The notes beneath the pieces were generated by a model that worked only from the letters and a program-made list of their open reading frames with translations, was not told the DNA's origin and made no database searches. A DNA stretch of 64,000 bases from contig NZ_VTEI01000007.1 in NCBI RefSeq assembly GCF_008180415.1, positions 1-64,000 of the forward strand, given 5' to 3'. The position numbers and the translations under genes are program-made. Numbering within the stretch: position 1 is the stretch's first letter; each line of letters starts with the position of its first letter. Below are positions 9,659-17,497 of the stretch, one piece after another. This DNA is from Rossellomorea vietnamensis. GTDB lineage: Bacteria > Bacillota > Bacilli > Bacillales > Bacillaceae_B.

Positions 9659-10202
9659 TTTTATAGATTGTGATTCCGATGATTCCATATGATTCTGTCC
9701 TGATTATTTTCAAGGTGCCGGCTTCCTCTGGCAGAACAATCTCCGATCCATGTTCACAAACAACGTAACCGCTTTCATTCAATAAGCCGTTTTCGTCGAT
9801 GTCTTCCAGCAATTGCTGAAGTTTCTGCTTTTTGTACGGTGGATCCAGGAAAATATAATCAAAGGTTAACTCTCTTTTTATTACAGCTTTAAGGGCTCTT
9901 CCCGCTTCATTCCGGTATACTTCGCTTCTTTCACTGTATCCGCAGTGGTCCAAATTCGATTTAATGGTCTTAATGGCATTGAAATCCTTGTCCACAAAAA
10001 TGACCTTTTCCAATCCTCTGCTTAGAGCTTCTATTCCCAGGCCGCCGCTGCCTGCAAACAAATCGAGACCGCTTCCGGAATCAAAATAGGGACCAATTAT
10101 ATTGAAGATTGCTTCTTTCACTTTATCAGTTGTCGGCCGCGTTCCGCTGCCCGGCACAGCTTTCAACGGCCTGCCTTTACATTCACCCGATATTACTCTC
10201 AT
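9648..10202 (-). CDS. rsmD: 16S rRNA (guanine(966)-N2)-methyltransferase RsmD
   Basis: This 184-residue SAM-dependent methyltransferase has the N-terminal RVISGECKGRPL motif, the SAM site LDLFAGSGGLGIEAL (residues about 46-60) and the catalytic DPPY tetrapeptide (FLDPPYKK, near residue 120). It methylates G966 of 16S rRNA. It matches B. subtilis ylbH. The last residues (KRHF and the TAG stop) are encoded by the inverted end of a family A element, so insertion has rewritten the C-terminus. Confidence 0.95.
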   Translation of the reverse strand: MRVISGECKGRPLKAVPGSGTRPTTDKVKEAIFNIIGPYFDSGSGLDLFAGSGGLGIEALSRGLEKVIFVDKDFNAIKTIKSNLDHCGYSERSEVYRNEAGRALKAVIKRELTFDYIFLDPPYKKQKLQQLLEDIDENGLLNESGYVVCEHGSEIVLPEEAGTLKIIRTESYGIIGITIYKRHF

Positions 10203-10312
10203 TTAATTCACCACTGAATATGTATTTATTTCTTTTATATCCTACCATATATAAACATTCTTTTCTATCAATCGTCGAATTCCGGGAAAATCCGCGCAAA
10301 ATCGTCCACCCC

Positions 10313-10459
10313 ATGTATAAAAGATTGTGCACTGGTGATAATGCTAGTAACAACATCTATTCTGGTGTTGTTGCCAACCGCGGAGAAGACTTACGTTTCC
10401 CCATAAGTTCTTCCTCCGGTTTCTCCTCTCCCTTTGCCTTCTTTCCTTTGTGGAAGTAG
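10313..10459 (+). CDS. Candidate 48-codon small ORF ahead of a terminator (doubtful)
   Basis: The frame runs from ATG 10313 to TAG 10459, encodes a 48-residue peptide with Ser/Phe-rich C-terminus (SSSSGFSSPFAFFPLWK) and ends five bases before a plus-strand terminator. There is no ribosome binding site and I recognise no family. The region may instead make a non-coding RNA. Confidence 0.2.
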   Translation: MYKRLCTGDNASNNIYSGVVANRGEDLRFPISSSSGFSSPFAFFPLWK

Positions 10460-10463
10460 AAGG

Positions 10464-10497
10464 ACCCTGCAGGAAGTCCTGCAGGGTATTTTTATTT
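10464..10497 (+). terminator. Orphan plus-strand terminator
   Basis: The 10-bp GC-rich stem ACCCTGCAGG/CCTGCAGGGT with loop AAGT is followed by ATTTTTATTT on the plus strand. The nearest annotated plus-strand gene upstream is ylbJ, over 2 kb away, so it implies a plus transcript starting in 10200-10450. It could also serve the anti-sigma gene in the minus direction, although T residues are sparse there. Confidence 0.6.
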
Positions 10498-10565
10498 CAG
10501 TAATTTTCTGTTCCCTTACATACTGAGTTTTAGTGTCAGCCTGCTGATCTCGACTTAAATGAATA

Positions 10566-11897
10566 CTAATACTGCTCTAACGGTATCCTGACGTCTCCTT
10601 CAATCCACGAAGGATAATCTTGAAGTTCAAAAGTGATCACACCGGAACCTTGCATTCTGTCATAAGGAAAACCAAAACGGGGCATGCCGTCAACGCCGCC
10701 GCCATCATGGTACTGAGAATGCAATTCCTGCACTTCCCCATCAGCTCCGGTATAGCTCTGTATAGGGGACATATGGCTCGCCTGTTCATATCGCTCTGCC
10801 CACGAAAAGAGTAAAGCGCCTGTCTCATCATAAATTTCCTCGTACTCTACTTTAGCAAGCCTTTCATCAGGTGCCAGAAGTATTTTCAGCTCTTCGGTAT
10901 CTACCTTGACTTCCAGCTCATCTTTCTCTAATGCCCTGATTTTACTGAAGACCAGGAAAAGCTCTTTTGGTTTCTCAAAGTAGTTGCTTTGAAGATAGTA
11001 TGTCTTTTCTTCAAAATCTCCGCTGGCTGAGAGGCCGTTGGAGATGCGGGACCAGGTTTCACCATTTTCATCAACCAGCCTCAGGTCCTCTATATCAAAT
11101 ATACGTTTAGTATTTTCCGATGAAAATTCCATCTGGATACCGACCCTTGTTGGTGAAGCCTTTATTGTTTTTACTAAGATTTTTTGCCCTTCTACTAGAA
11201 ACACCTGATTGAGATGTATGTCTTTGGTTTTACCAACTTTGTTTTGATTGACCTTAAAAGGAATTTCCCATGTATCTGCTAATGGTTTATCACCGCTGCT
11301 CAACTCAATTTCCATGGTATATTTCTCCTTGTTTAAAGTTTCTTTCAAGCCATAGTCAGACTGATACATATCCTCTTCTTTCGAATCAATTGAGTCAATG
11401 GACAAGCTGTCGAAAGCGACCTCTTCACCGTACTCATCTACCACCTGAATCTTATCGATCCTCAGGTTTTCGAATGATGATGAACTTGAGTCGACTTTGT
11501 AAAAAAGGACGAGCTGTTCCTGATCGGCTATGAATGAACTCAGCGTAATCGTAATTCCCTTGTGTACTGCTGAGTTATTCACTGTCTGCACAAAATCATT
11601 GTCAATGACCGAGACCATCCCTTTGTCATGTCTAACCATCTCAACAATCTGCTCCATCCCCGGTATGGAACTTACATAAGAAGCAAAGGCCTCTGAAACC
11701 CTTAGGGAACTGATAAATAAAACTAGAAAGATTAAGGATGCAGCCAGTGATACCCTCCATGAATAGGAAGTTTTCTTTGGACGGCTGGCTTTTTGGATTC
11801 CCATCTGAATCGCTTCATCGATTGCTCTCTCGGGATACTCTCTTTCATTTATCTTTGTCTTCAATTCATCAAGACGCTCTTCTTCGCGGTTAGACAT
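10566..11897 (-). CDS. Membrane anti-sigma factor with DUF4179-like domain
   Basis: This 443-residue protein has a short cytoplasmic N-terminus (about 46 residues), one transmembrane segment (about 47-66, SLAASLIFLVLFISSL) and a long extracytoplasmic part. The juxtamembrane SYVSSIPGMEQIVE and the strand-rich ITITLSSFIADQEQLVLFYKV region resemble DUF4179 proteins encoded beside ECF sigma factors. The start is ATG 11897, seven bases after AGGAGG; the upstream in-frame ATG at 11912 has no such site. It overlaps the sigma gene by eight bases, so the two are translationally coupled and it is expected to hold the sigma factor inactive. Confidence 0.8.
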   Translation of the reverse strand: MSNREEERLDELKTKINEREYPERAIDEAIQMGIQKASRPKKTSYSWRVSLAASLIFLVLFISSLRVSEAFASYVSSIPGMEQIVEMVRHDKGMVSVIDNDFVQTVNNSAVHKGITITLSSFIADQEQLVLFYKVDSSSSSFENLRIDKIQVVDEYGEEVAFDSLSIDSIDSKEEDMYQSDYGLKETLNKEKYTMEIELSSGDKPLADTWEIPFKVNQNKVGKTKDIHLNQVFLVEGQKILVKTIKASPTRVGIQMEFSSENTKRIFDIEDLRLVDENGETWSRISNGLSASGDFEEKTYYLQSNYFEKPKELFLVFSKIRALEKDELEVKVDTEELKILLAPDERLAKVEYEEIYDETGALLFSWAERYEQASHMSPIQSYTGADGEVQELHSQYHDGGGVDGMPRFGFPYDRMQGSGVITFELQDYPSWIEGDVRIPLEQY

Positions 11898-12417
11898 TGG
11901 AATCCTCCTCATCTTCAGTGAATTGTATTCTTAAAGCCTGCAGCCCCTTATGCAGCCAGGTTTTGATTGTTCCCTGGGGATGCTCAAGCAAGGCTGCTAT
12001 CTCATCGATCTTCATCCCTTCCAGGTACTTCAGGATAATAACTCTTCTATATTTTTCATCGAGCAGCTGAATCGCCTCATCGATTTCCATCTTGGAGCCC
12101 GTTCCCGTAGCTTCTTTCGACTGAAGAATTTCATCATTATATATGATCCTCTTTTTTTTCAGAAGCTCGTCATGGCAGTAGTTCAAGAGGATTCTGACCA
12201 GCCATGTGGAGAAGAATTCAGGCTTCTTCAGCTTTCCGATAGACTTATAAGCCCGGAATGTTGTCTCTTGAATGGCTTCCAAAGCATCATGGTCATTTCG
12301 GAAATAGGAGATTGCTATTCGATACAATTGCATTTTATGAAACGTGATAAGCTGATAAAAAGCATTATCATCGCCTTTTTTTGCTTTTTTGACTAATAGT
12401 TCATTTTCTTTTTTCAT
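11890..12417 (-). CDS. ECF RNA polymerase sigma factor
   Basis: This 175-residue sigma-70 family protein has region 2 at about residues 20-85 (QLYRIAISYF, ALEAIQETTFRAYKSI, FFSTWLVRILLNYCHD) and region 4 at about 110-165 (LLDEKYRRVIILKYLEGM, DEIAALLEHPQGTIKTWL). It lacks region 3, as ECF factors do. Upstream at about 12440-12465 the minus strand carries AAAAC, fourteen bases, then CGAGTCTAA, which could be an autoregulated ECF promoter; I hold that lightly. The module sits between rsmD and ylbG, where B. subtilis has none. Confidence 0.9.
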   Translation of the reverse strand: MKKENELLVKKAKKGDDNAFYQLITFHKMQLYRIAISYFRNDHDALEAIQETTFRAYKSIGKLKKPEFFSTWLVRILLNYCHDELLKKKRIIYNDEILQSKEATGTGSKMEIDEAIQLLDEKYRRVIILKYLEGMKIDEIAALLEHPQGTIKTWLHKGLQALRIQFTEDEEDSNV

Positions 12418-12949
12418 AAGATTCTCCTTTCCTGTACGTTAGACTCGTTTAACAGGAAAAAGTTTTAATAAATCATAATTTTTTCTCAGATGGTGATTTT
12501 ACTAAGTCAAAGATAAATATATAGGGCGTCACTCCTGCTGTGTAAAGTGAACTAAGTCTCGAGTACTGCATTCTTCAGCTCGGGTATCCTCCCACTTTGG
12601 ACGCTAAGTGAAGGCCGATATGTACATTGTAAAGCAGCACTGTTATATAAAAGGAGATCAAAAGATATTAGGCCTTTCTCTCTAGCCAGGAAGAGCAGCT
12701 CTTTTCTTTCTTGCATACAAGAATACAGCCGGGAAGTTATTGCATTTTCCTTCTAAAATTTTGAACCAATAGCAGAAAAATTTACAAAACACCTTTTGAA
12801 AGAATATTTTATCATCCCTACCTAAAACCTGTGATTGTAAAAAATTGATATTCATATTCTAATAATACTCTTTACTTCTTTATATGCTTTTGGAATAATT
12901 AAAAGTTGGAAAAGATGATATCAATGAGGGTTGAAAGGAAGTAGTATAC
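12418..12949. other. 532-base gap with degenerate family A remnant
   Basis: About 12665-12755 contains CAGGAAGAGCAGCTCTTTTC and neighbouring blocks of family A without intact ends. The rest is A+T-rich and includes the probable sigma-gene promoter. No gene is supported. Confidence 0.5.
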
Positions 12950-13339
12950 ATGATCCAGCGTTTTATTGAACTAGGAGAAGGGTATTCAGATTTATATGAA
13001 CTTATAGAGTTGGCACACCACAATGAACCCAGAATGCTTCATTTTATGGCGTTTCACACTGTCGTGAAAGACCGTCCTGTAACTTCGTTGGCAGTTGTCC
13101 TTAAACCTGCCGGTGAAAGTAAGTTTCAACCATTGTATATATGCCGGGAAGGTGTTCCCGATCCAAACCACCTGCCCAATAAAAGATACCAGCTGTTCGA
13201 GGAAGCAGCAAAGGCTCAGGGACGCGAAATCATCCAGATGGACGTAAAGCCGTCCTCTGTGTTTGCCGAGAAAGAATTGTATTATGCTCACCTAATCGCA
13301 ATTCTGCGCCTGAATCACTTTATATCACCTTTGCAGTAG
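12950..13339 (+). CDS. Conserved uncharacterised Bacillaceae protein (129 aa)
   Basis: This soluble 129-residue protein begins MIQRFIELGEGYSDLYELIE and contains PLYICREGVPDP near residue 62 and a C-terminal NHFISPLQ. I recall close relatives with unknown function (DUF7147-like) in the same ylb neighbourhood of other Bacillaceae, but cannot assign activity. There are no cysteine motifs, membrane segments or Walker motifs beyond one Cys at ICREG. The start at ATG 12950 follows GAAAGGAAGTAG. The stop codon is directly followed by the R-element tandem array. Confidence 0.75.
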   Translation: MIQRFIELGEGYSDLYELIELAHHNEPRMLHFMAFHTVVKDRPVTSLAVVLKPAGESKFQPLYICREGVPDPNHLPNKRYQLFEEAAKAQGREIIQMDVKPSSVFAEKELYYAHLIAILRLNHFISPLQ

Positions 13340-13340
13340 A

Positions 13341-13840
13341 CGGATCAAAAGCGTAAGCGGCCTGCTCAGACCCGACAGGCAAATGTTCCCAAGAGAAAAA
13401 AAGGCGGTCTTTCCTTTTATTCCCTTGGGGTTATTTGACCCCGAGGGGCTGGCCGCTGAAGCTGGACGGATCAAAAGCGTAAGCGGCCTGCTCAGACCCG
13501 ACAGGCAAATGTTCCCAAGAGAAAAAAAGGCGGTCTTTCCTTTTATTCTCTTGGGGTTATTTGACCCCGAGGGGCTGGCCGCTGAAGCTGGACGGATCAA
13601 AAGCGTAAGCGGCCTGCTCAGACCCGACAGGCAAATGTTCCCAAGAGAAAAAAAGGCGGTCTTTCCTTTTATTCTCTTGGGGTTATTTGACCTCGAGGGG
13701 CTGGCCGCTGAAGCTGGACGGATCAAAAGCGTAAGCGGCCTGCTCAGACCCGACAGGCAAATGTTCCCAAGAGAAAAAAAGGCGGTCTTTCCTTTTATTC
13801 TCTTGGGGTTATTTGACCCCGAGGGGCTGGCCGCTGAAGC
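13341..13840. repeat. R-element array: four tandem 126-bp units
   Basis: Units begin CGGATCAAAAG at 13341, 13467, 13593 and 13719, an exact 126-bp period, and differ by about one base each. Each unit can fold into one long hairpin: AGCGGCC pairs with GGCCGCT at the base, CAAAT with ATTTG, and CCCAAGAG with CTCTTGGG, topped by AAAAGG/CCTTTT. Since 126 is divisible by three, long open frames cross the array on both strands, but they are by-products. Confidence 0.9.
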
Positions 13841-13852
13841 AAATCCTAAGCA

Positions 13853-13886
13853 AAAAAAAGAAAACAGGTGGCTGACACCTGTTTTC
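13853..13886 (-). terminator. Terminator of ylbG
   Basis: On the minus strand the 11-bp stem GAAAACAGGTG/CACCTGTTTTC with a 5-base loop is followed by TTTTTTT, seven bases past the ylbG stop. Confidence 0.9.
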
Positions 13887-13892
13887 TTTAAC

Positions 13893-14168
13893 TTAAATCC
13901 CCATTTTATAATCATACTCTTTTGCTTTATCTGGTTTAGAATTTTCAAATTGAGTCTTGATGAAAGGCTTATAAGAAGGCTCCACTTTTTTCACATAAGA
14001 ATAAGAAGACAGCTTTTCGACAATTGAATCTGTCTCACTTTGATTACAATACAGTACAACATACTTCATCTTTCTGGAAACATATTGTACATTGCCGAAC
14101 CTTCTCATCGACTTGGCGTGTTTCAAACTATATAACCATACTGTAATTCCTTGTCTATCGGTGAACAT
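13893..14168 (-). CDS. ylbG: UPF0298 (DUF2129) protein YlbG
   Basis: This 91-residue small cytoplasmic protein matches Ylb[22 protein letters not shown] near the N-terminus, then YVVLYCNQ and [14 protein letters not shown]. Function is unknown. I place the start at ATG 14168 (MFTDRQ), ten bases after AAGGGG, rather than the upstream in-frame ATG at 14192. It is usually next to ylbF; here a plus-strand gene and an R-element lie between. Confidence 0.92.
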   Translation of the reverse strand: MFTDRQGITVWLYSLKHAKSMRRFGNVQYVSRKMKYVVLYCNQSETDSIVEKLSSYSYVKKVEPSYKPFIKTQFENSKPDKAKEYDYKMGI

Positions 14169-14256
14169 CTTTATTTTCCCCTTAAATAACACTCTGTTTT
14201 TTCATTAGTCTAGCATAAGAAATGACTATAAATCAACAAAAGAAGGGATGAGAAGC

Positions 14257-14571
14257 ATGGATCTTGCAGTGATTTGGAATAAATTCGCAGAACATTTGCA
14301 ATCCTTTGAAGGCATCGAAGACTATGAAATGAAGAAAATTGCCGGCATTCCTTTCATATACATTAATGCTGATCTGACTAAGGAAGAGATCGAGAATTCA
14401 ATCAAACGGGCCACCGCGAAATCAATGCGGGGTAAGCGGCTTCATTCAGAGACTGTATATGTAAGAAGAAGAGAGGAGTATTACGTCTACCGTCACCGTT
14501 TCTACGTACCGCAGGAAAAAATGTTTTGCTGCGGAAACCTCTGTGTCGACTGCATAAGACTGCGGGGGTAA
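14257..14571 (+). CDS. Small conserved protein with C-terminal cysteine cluster
   Basis: This 104-residue protein ends with FCCGNLCVDCIRLRG, four cysteines in a CCxxxCxxC pattern that could bind a metal or an Fe-S cluster. The preceding part has basic patches (VRRREEYYVYRHRF) and a DLTKEEIENSIKRA helix. I recall similar Bacillaceae proteins without function. The start ATG 14257 is spaced correctly from AAGGG; the ATG at 14248 abuts it. The next downstream gene, ricF, encodes another cysteine-tailed protein. An R-element starts right after the stop. Confidence 0.7.
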   Translation: MDLAVIWNKFAEHLQSFEGIEDYEMKKIAGIPFIYINADLTKEEIENSIKRATAKSMRGKRLHSETVYVRRREEYYVYRHRFYVPQEKMFCCGNLCVDCIRLRG

Positions 14572-14743
14572 GATCAAAAGCGGAAGCGCCTTGATCAGCC
14601 CCGACAGGCAAATGTTCCTCAGAGAAAAAAAGGCGCTCTTTCCTTTTATTCTCTGAGGGTTATTTGACCCCGAGGGGCTAGGCGCTGAAGCTGGACGGAT
14701 CAAAAGCGGAAGCGCCTTGATCAGCCCCGACAGGCAAATGTTC
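14572..14743. repeat. R-element, one full and one truncated unit
   Basis: The unit start GATCAAAAGCGGAAGCG occurs at 14572 and again at 14698, a 126-bp period. In the full copy the base stem is AGCGCCT (14585-14591) with AGGCGCT (14680-14686) and the upper stem CCTCAGAG with CTCTGAGG. Both differ from the 13341 array yet stay paired. The second copy stops after CAGGCAAATGTTC. Confidence 0.85.
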
Positions 14744-14779
14744 ATGCGTGAGGGTGATTTTACTATTTCCTAAACAACA

Positions 14780-14806
14780 AAAAATGCGGGGATTTCCCCG
14801 CATTTA
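14780..14806 (-). terminator. Terminator overlapping the ricF stop
   Basis: AAATGCGGGG/CCCCGCATTT (10 bp, loop ATTT) is followed on the minus strand by TTTTTGTTG. The ricF TAA codon (14804-14806) falls at the foot of the stem. Confidence 0.85.
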
Positions 14807-15247
14807 AGAGCAGCCGCAGCTTCCTCCGCTTCCACAACCGCCTCCGCAAGCAGATCCTGAGTCAAAGAAGGGATTGCCGGTCGGCACTTTAACATTTTCA
14901 GACACTGAACGGCCAATTAAAACACTGACTTCATCCAGCAGGCTTTGCAGATCTTTTTCTGCACGGCGAAAACTTGCCACATTTTCGTCCATATCCATAT
15001 CACGTTTCAGCTCACGGATTTCCTTCATCACCCTCTTATAATCGGGATGATAGCGGCCGAAGCGCTGAACCTCTTCATACAGTTCTTTCATTTTGCTGAA
15101 TTGCTGTATTTTGAGCTGTGTGCCTTTATCTGACTTTAACCTATATAAACAACGGCGGTACTCTTCTGCAATATCCGACTGCAGGATCTGAGCTGCCAAT
15201 TCTTCTGCGGATTCCTGAATTTCCAATCTTTCCAGTGTAGCAAGCAA
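14804..15247 (-). CDS. ricF: RicF (YlbF), subunit of the RicAFT Fe-S complex
   Basis: This 147-residue YlbF-family protein is helical and ends in a cysteine-glycine tail (CGGGCGSGGSCGCS). In B. subtilis RicF joins RicA (YmcA) and RicT (YaaT) in a complex carrying [4Fe-4S] clusters that directs RNase Y mRNA maturation and affects biofilm, competence and sporulation. The tail agrees with the cluster-ligand region. The central part KMKELYEEVQRFGRYHPDY is family-typical. The gene is monocistronic. Confidence 0.92.
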   Translation of the reverse strand: MLATLERLEIQESAEELAAQILQSDIAEEYRRCLYRLKSDKGTQLKIQQFSKMKELYEEVQRFGRYHPDYKRVMKEIRELKRDMDMDENVASFRRAEKDLQSLLDEVSVLIGRSVSENVKVPTGNPFFDSGSACGGGCGSGGSCGCS

Positions 15248-15308
15248 AAACGCTCACCTCCATAACGTCATTTTAACACGTTTAAGGAAAGTAAGCTAAT
15301 AGTTGTTT

Positions 15309-15704
15309 TTAGGGAATGCTAATGTAAAATTGTTTTTGAAGCCCTAATGATTGCCGATTATTTTTCTCGACAATATCCACCTTCACATGGTGCATACCTT
15401 TGTTCAGTCCCTTAATGACAAATGCTGCAGTATGATATTCGTCATATCTCTTTCCATCCACGCTAACTACTATTTTTCCCTTCTTGCCTTTCTTTCCTGT
15501 TGAAAACGTAACTCCCGGGGCAATGCATTCCACGTAGACTTGACTTCCCTGAACGATATGTCTTACTGTTACCTCTTTTTTGTCCCGGGAGTTAAGCGTC
15601 GCCGCCTCTGCTTCATGCTCTAATGCAAAAGATTCCGGTTCGGGTATATCTTCTCTGCATCCCGCCAAACATATAATGGCCAGTAATAATATCCATTTTT
15701 TCAT
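15309..15704 (-). CDS. Small lipoprotein of unknown function
   Basis: This 131-residue protein has a type II signal peptide: MKKWILLLAIICLAGC, with the lipobox Cys at residue 16. The mature part is rich in beta strands (VTVRHIVQGSQVYVECI, GKIVVSVDGKRYDEYH), suggesting one Ig-like or similar sandwich domain. I do not recognise the family. The start is ATG 15704 after GGAGTGG; the upstream in-frame ATG at 15713 lacks a site. Confidence 0.7.
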   Translation of the reverse strand: MKKWILLLAIICLAGCREDIPEPESFALEHEAEAATLNSRDKKEVTVRHIVQGSQVYVECIAPGVTFSTGKKGKKGKIVVSVDGKRYDEYHTAAFVIKGLNKGMHHVKVDIVEKNNRQSLGLQKQFYISIP

Positions 15705-15810
15705 TATAACCACTCCTTGCCATTAGCGTTTGCAGGCAAGAGAGTTTTTAACCAAAAAAATAAGCCATATCCGCCTGGACGACCTTAGTTGTGTGTACAT
15801 GGAAATAATA

Positions 15811-16050
15811 CTATTGCGAATCATTCATCGCCTGGAACATCTGCATCATCATCGAGGCCATTTGCACTCCATTAGAAAACCGTTGAACCTGATGGTGGAC
15901 CGTTTTTTCATAATGATTAATGGAGGCAGCTTCAAACTTATCAAGCTGATGTGGATTTTTACTAAGAATTCGATACCATGCCGGCTGGACCCTTATAAAA
16001 TTTTTCAGATCTTGCTTAGAATGGATATAGTCCACCACTTCTTTTCTCAT
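15811..16050 (-). CDS. ylbE: YlbE-like protein
   Basis: This 79-residue protein matches the YlbE family: RKEVVDYIHSKQDLKNFIR, then PAWYRILSKNP, and a methionine-rich C-terminus (MASMMMQMFQAM). Function is unknown; the family occurs in spore-formers next to ylbD. It starts at ATG 16050 after AGGGAAGTGG and lies 14 bases downstream of ylbD, so the two are probably co-transcribed. Confidence 0.88.
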   Translation of the reverse strand: MRKEVVDYIHSKQDLKNFIRVQPAWYRILSKNPHQLDKFEAASINHYEKTVHHQVQRFSNGVQMASMMMQMFQAMNDSQ

Positions 16051-16064
16051 ACAATCCACTTCCC

Positions 16065-16463
16065 TTAATCTTTTGTGAATGAAAACGGATGCCTGGGACG
16101 CTCGGGAGCTTCCGTTGCTTTAGACTGTGACGAGGTATCAGCCGACTGAAATTGCGACAACACTCCTTGTACGGCACCAATCGCCTGGCTCAAACTGTTT
16201 ATATGCTGTTCCATCTGGGCAGGATCCATATTTTTCAGCATACCGCCGATTTGATCCATGAATCCCTTTGAATCCTTCTTTTCTTCTTTGACTTTACCTT
16301 CTCTAAAGTCATCCCACCGTGAATCTTCTTCTCCTAATAAGTACCATTCCTCAAACAATTCCTGCCAAGTGGCAGTCCCCTTCCTCACTTCTAAAGACAT
16401 TTTTGGGTGCTTTTGCACGAATTCCTTGAATTCTTTCACTTTAGGATGCAGCTGTTTTGCCAT
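16065..16463 (-). CDS. ylbD: YlbD family putative spore coat protein
   Basis: This 132-residue protein matches YlbD: HPKVKEFKEFVQKHPKM at the N-terminus and TWQELFEEWYLLGEED near residue 35. The second half has an amphipathic helix around SLSQAIGAVQGVLSQFQ and a low-complexity tail. B. subtilis YlbD is listed as a coat-associated sporulation protein. The start is ATG 16463, six bases after TAGGAGGTG. Confidence 0.88.
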   Translation of the reverse strand: MAKQLHPKVKEFKEFVQKHPKMSLEVRKGTATWQELFEEWYLLGEEDSRWDDFREGKVKEEKKDSKGFMDQIGGMLKNMDPAQMEQHINSLSQAIGAVQGVLSQFQSADTSSQSKATEAPERPRHPFSFTKD

Positions 16464-17008
16464 ATCCTTCACCTCCTAACTCGGGGCATATACCTACTAC
16501 AACATATGAAACTCCTTTCTAAATGTGAATGACCAAAAGGCTGTTTTCGCATACATTGGTGTTTTCAAAAAAATGCCAAGAGCCGGATTTTCCCGTGGAT
16601 ACTAGGTACTACTCTCTAATCGGAGAGAGCAGCTCAAATACTGCTTTTTTTACCCTTGCTTAAATACTGTTTTATTTTCACTCCAATGGCTGAAGTTGCA
16701 CCTCACTTTTTTATGATCTTTTCGCAAACTTTGCGGCTAGTTTTTATATTTAAATAAAGTAATATCTCCTTATTAAGATAAATTTCATTTAACAAAACAG
16801 TATTACATCCTTAAAACAGACATGAAGAATCAAAAAAAATCCCCCAGGAAATTATTTCATGATATGATTAAAAAGTCTGATAAAAGGAATAGCCCACCCC
16901 CATAGCTGCTGATAACCGCTATTAGAGACTTTCAAGAGAACAAACAGCAATTAATCATTTATACAAATATAGTAAAGAAACAAAAATAAAGAAGAAGGAT
17001 GAATTAGG
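16464..17008. other. 545-base gap with degraded family A copy A2
   Basis: AGGCTGTTTTCGCATACATTG begins near 16538 and family A core sequence (GCCAAGAGCCGGATTTTCCC) follows. A piece of the opposite end, CTTTTCGCAAACTTTGC, appears near 16720. No target duplication is apparent. The rest is A+T-rich promoter-side sequence for the thioesterase. Confidence 0.55.
16538..16735 (+). mobile_element. Family A MITE copy A2 (degenerate)
   Basis: The left end and internal core match other copies (GAGCCGGATTTTCCC, AGAGCAGCTC). The right end is rearranged so that an inverted fragment of the terminal repeat is present. Boundaries are approximate. Confidence 0.55.
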
Positions 17009-17497
17009 ATGAAAGAAGAACTGACAGAACTTTTGAATGAATGTATAGAGAACGGTAACGAAGCGGATATTAGCGTTTTAAAACAAATGCTTCAAGGAGT
17101 CAGAAGAAAACAGGATCAACACAATGGATCTTATATAGGCGCAGCCTTGGCGATGGAAAGAACTAACGGAGAAGATACCTGTGAAGTGACAATACCCATC
17201 ACCCCGCTTACCTATAACTCCCTGGAAATAGTTCATGGAGGGATCACAGCCACACTAGTGGATTCTGCTATGGGAACATTGGCTAATATTCTCCTCCCCG
17301 AAGGATATGGTGCAGTCACCACCAACTTGAATATTCATTACCTGGCACCCGGTAAGACAGGAAGCTTAACTGCCAAAGCTTCTCTTGTTCACAAAGGCTC
17401 CAAAACACTCGTCATTGATGGCAAAGTAGTGTCAGACGATGGAAAAACTGTTGCTCACTGTACAGGATCTTTTTTTGTGGTTAAGAAAAGACTTTGA
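17009..17497 (+). CDS. PaaI-type hotdog-fold thioesterase
   Basis: This 162-residue protein has the hotdog thioesterase signature HGGITATLVDSAMG at about residues 76-89, with the Asp expected to act in acyl-CoA hydrolysis, followed by TTNLNIHYLAPGKTG. The N-terminal 45 residues form an extra helical part. The substrate is an unspecified acyl-CoA. The start is ATG 17009 after GAAGGATGAATTAGG. It is monocistronic and ends at a long terminator. Confidence 0.88.
   Translation: MKEELTELLNECIENGNEADISVLKQMLQGVRRKQDQHNGSYIGAALAMERTNGEDTCEVTIPITPLTYNSLEIVHGGITATLVDSAMGTLANILLPEGYGAVTTNLNIHYLAPGKTGSLTAKASLVHKGSKTLVIDGKVVSDDGKTVAHCTGSFFVVKKRL

Noticed and set aside
13341..13840. CRISPR array
   Set aside because: Units are contiguous and nearly identical over all 126 bp; there are no unique spacers and no cas genes nearby.
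13325..14027. Open frames of over 200 codons on both strands through the R-element array
   Set aside because: They exist because the 126-bp unit is a multiple of three and lacks stops; the frames are a fourfold repeat with no ribosome binding site, and they cover the ylbG terminator.
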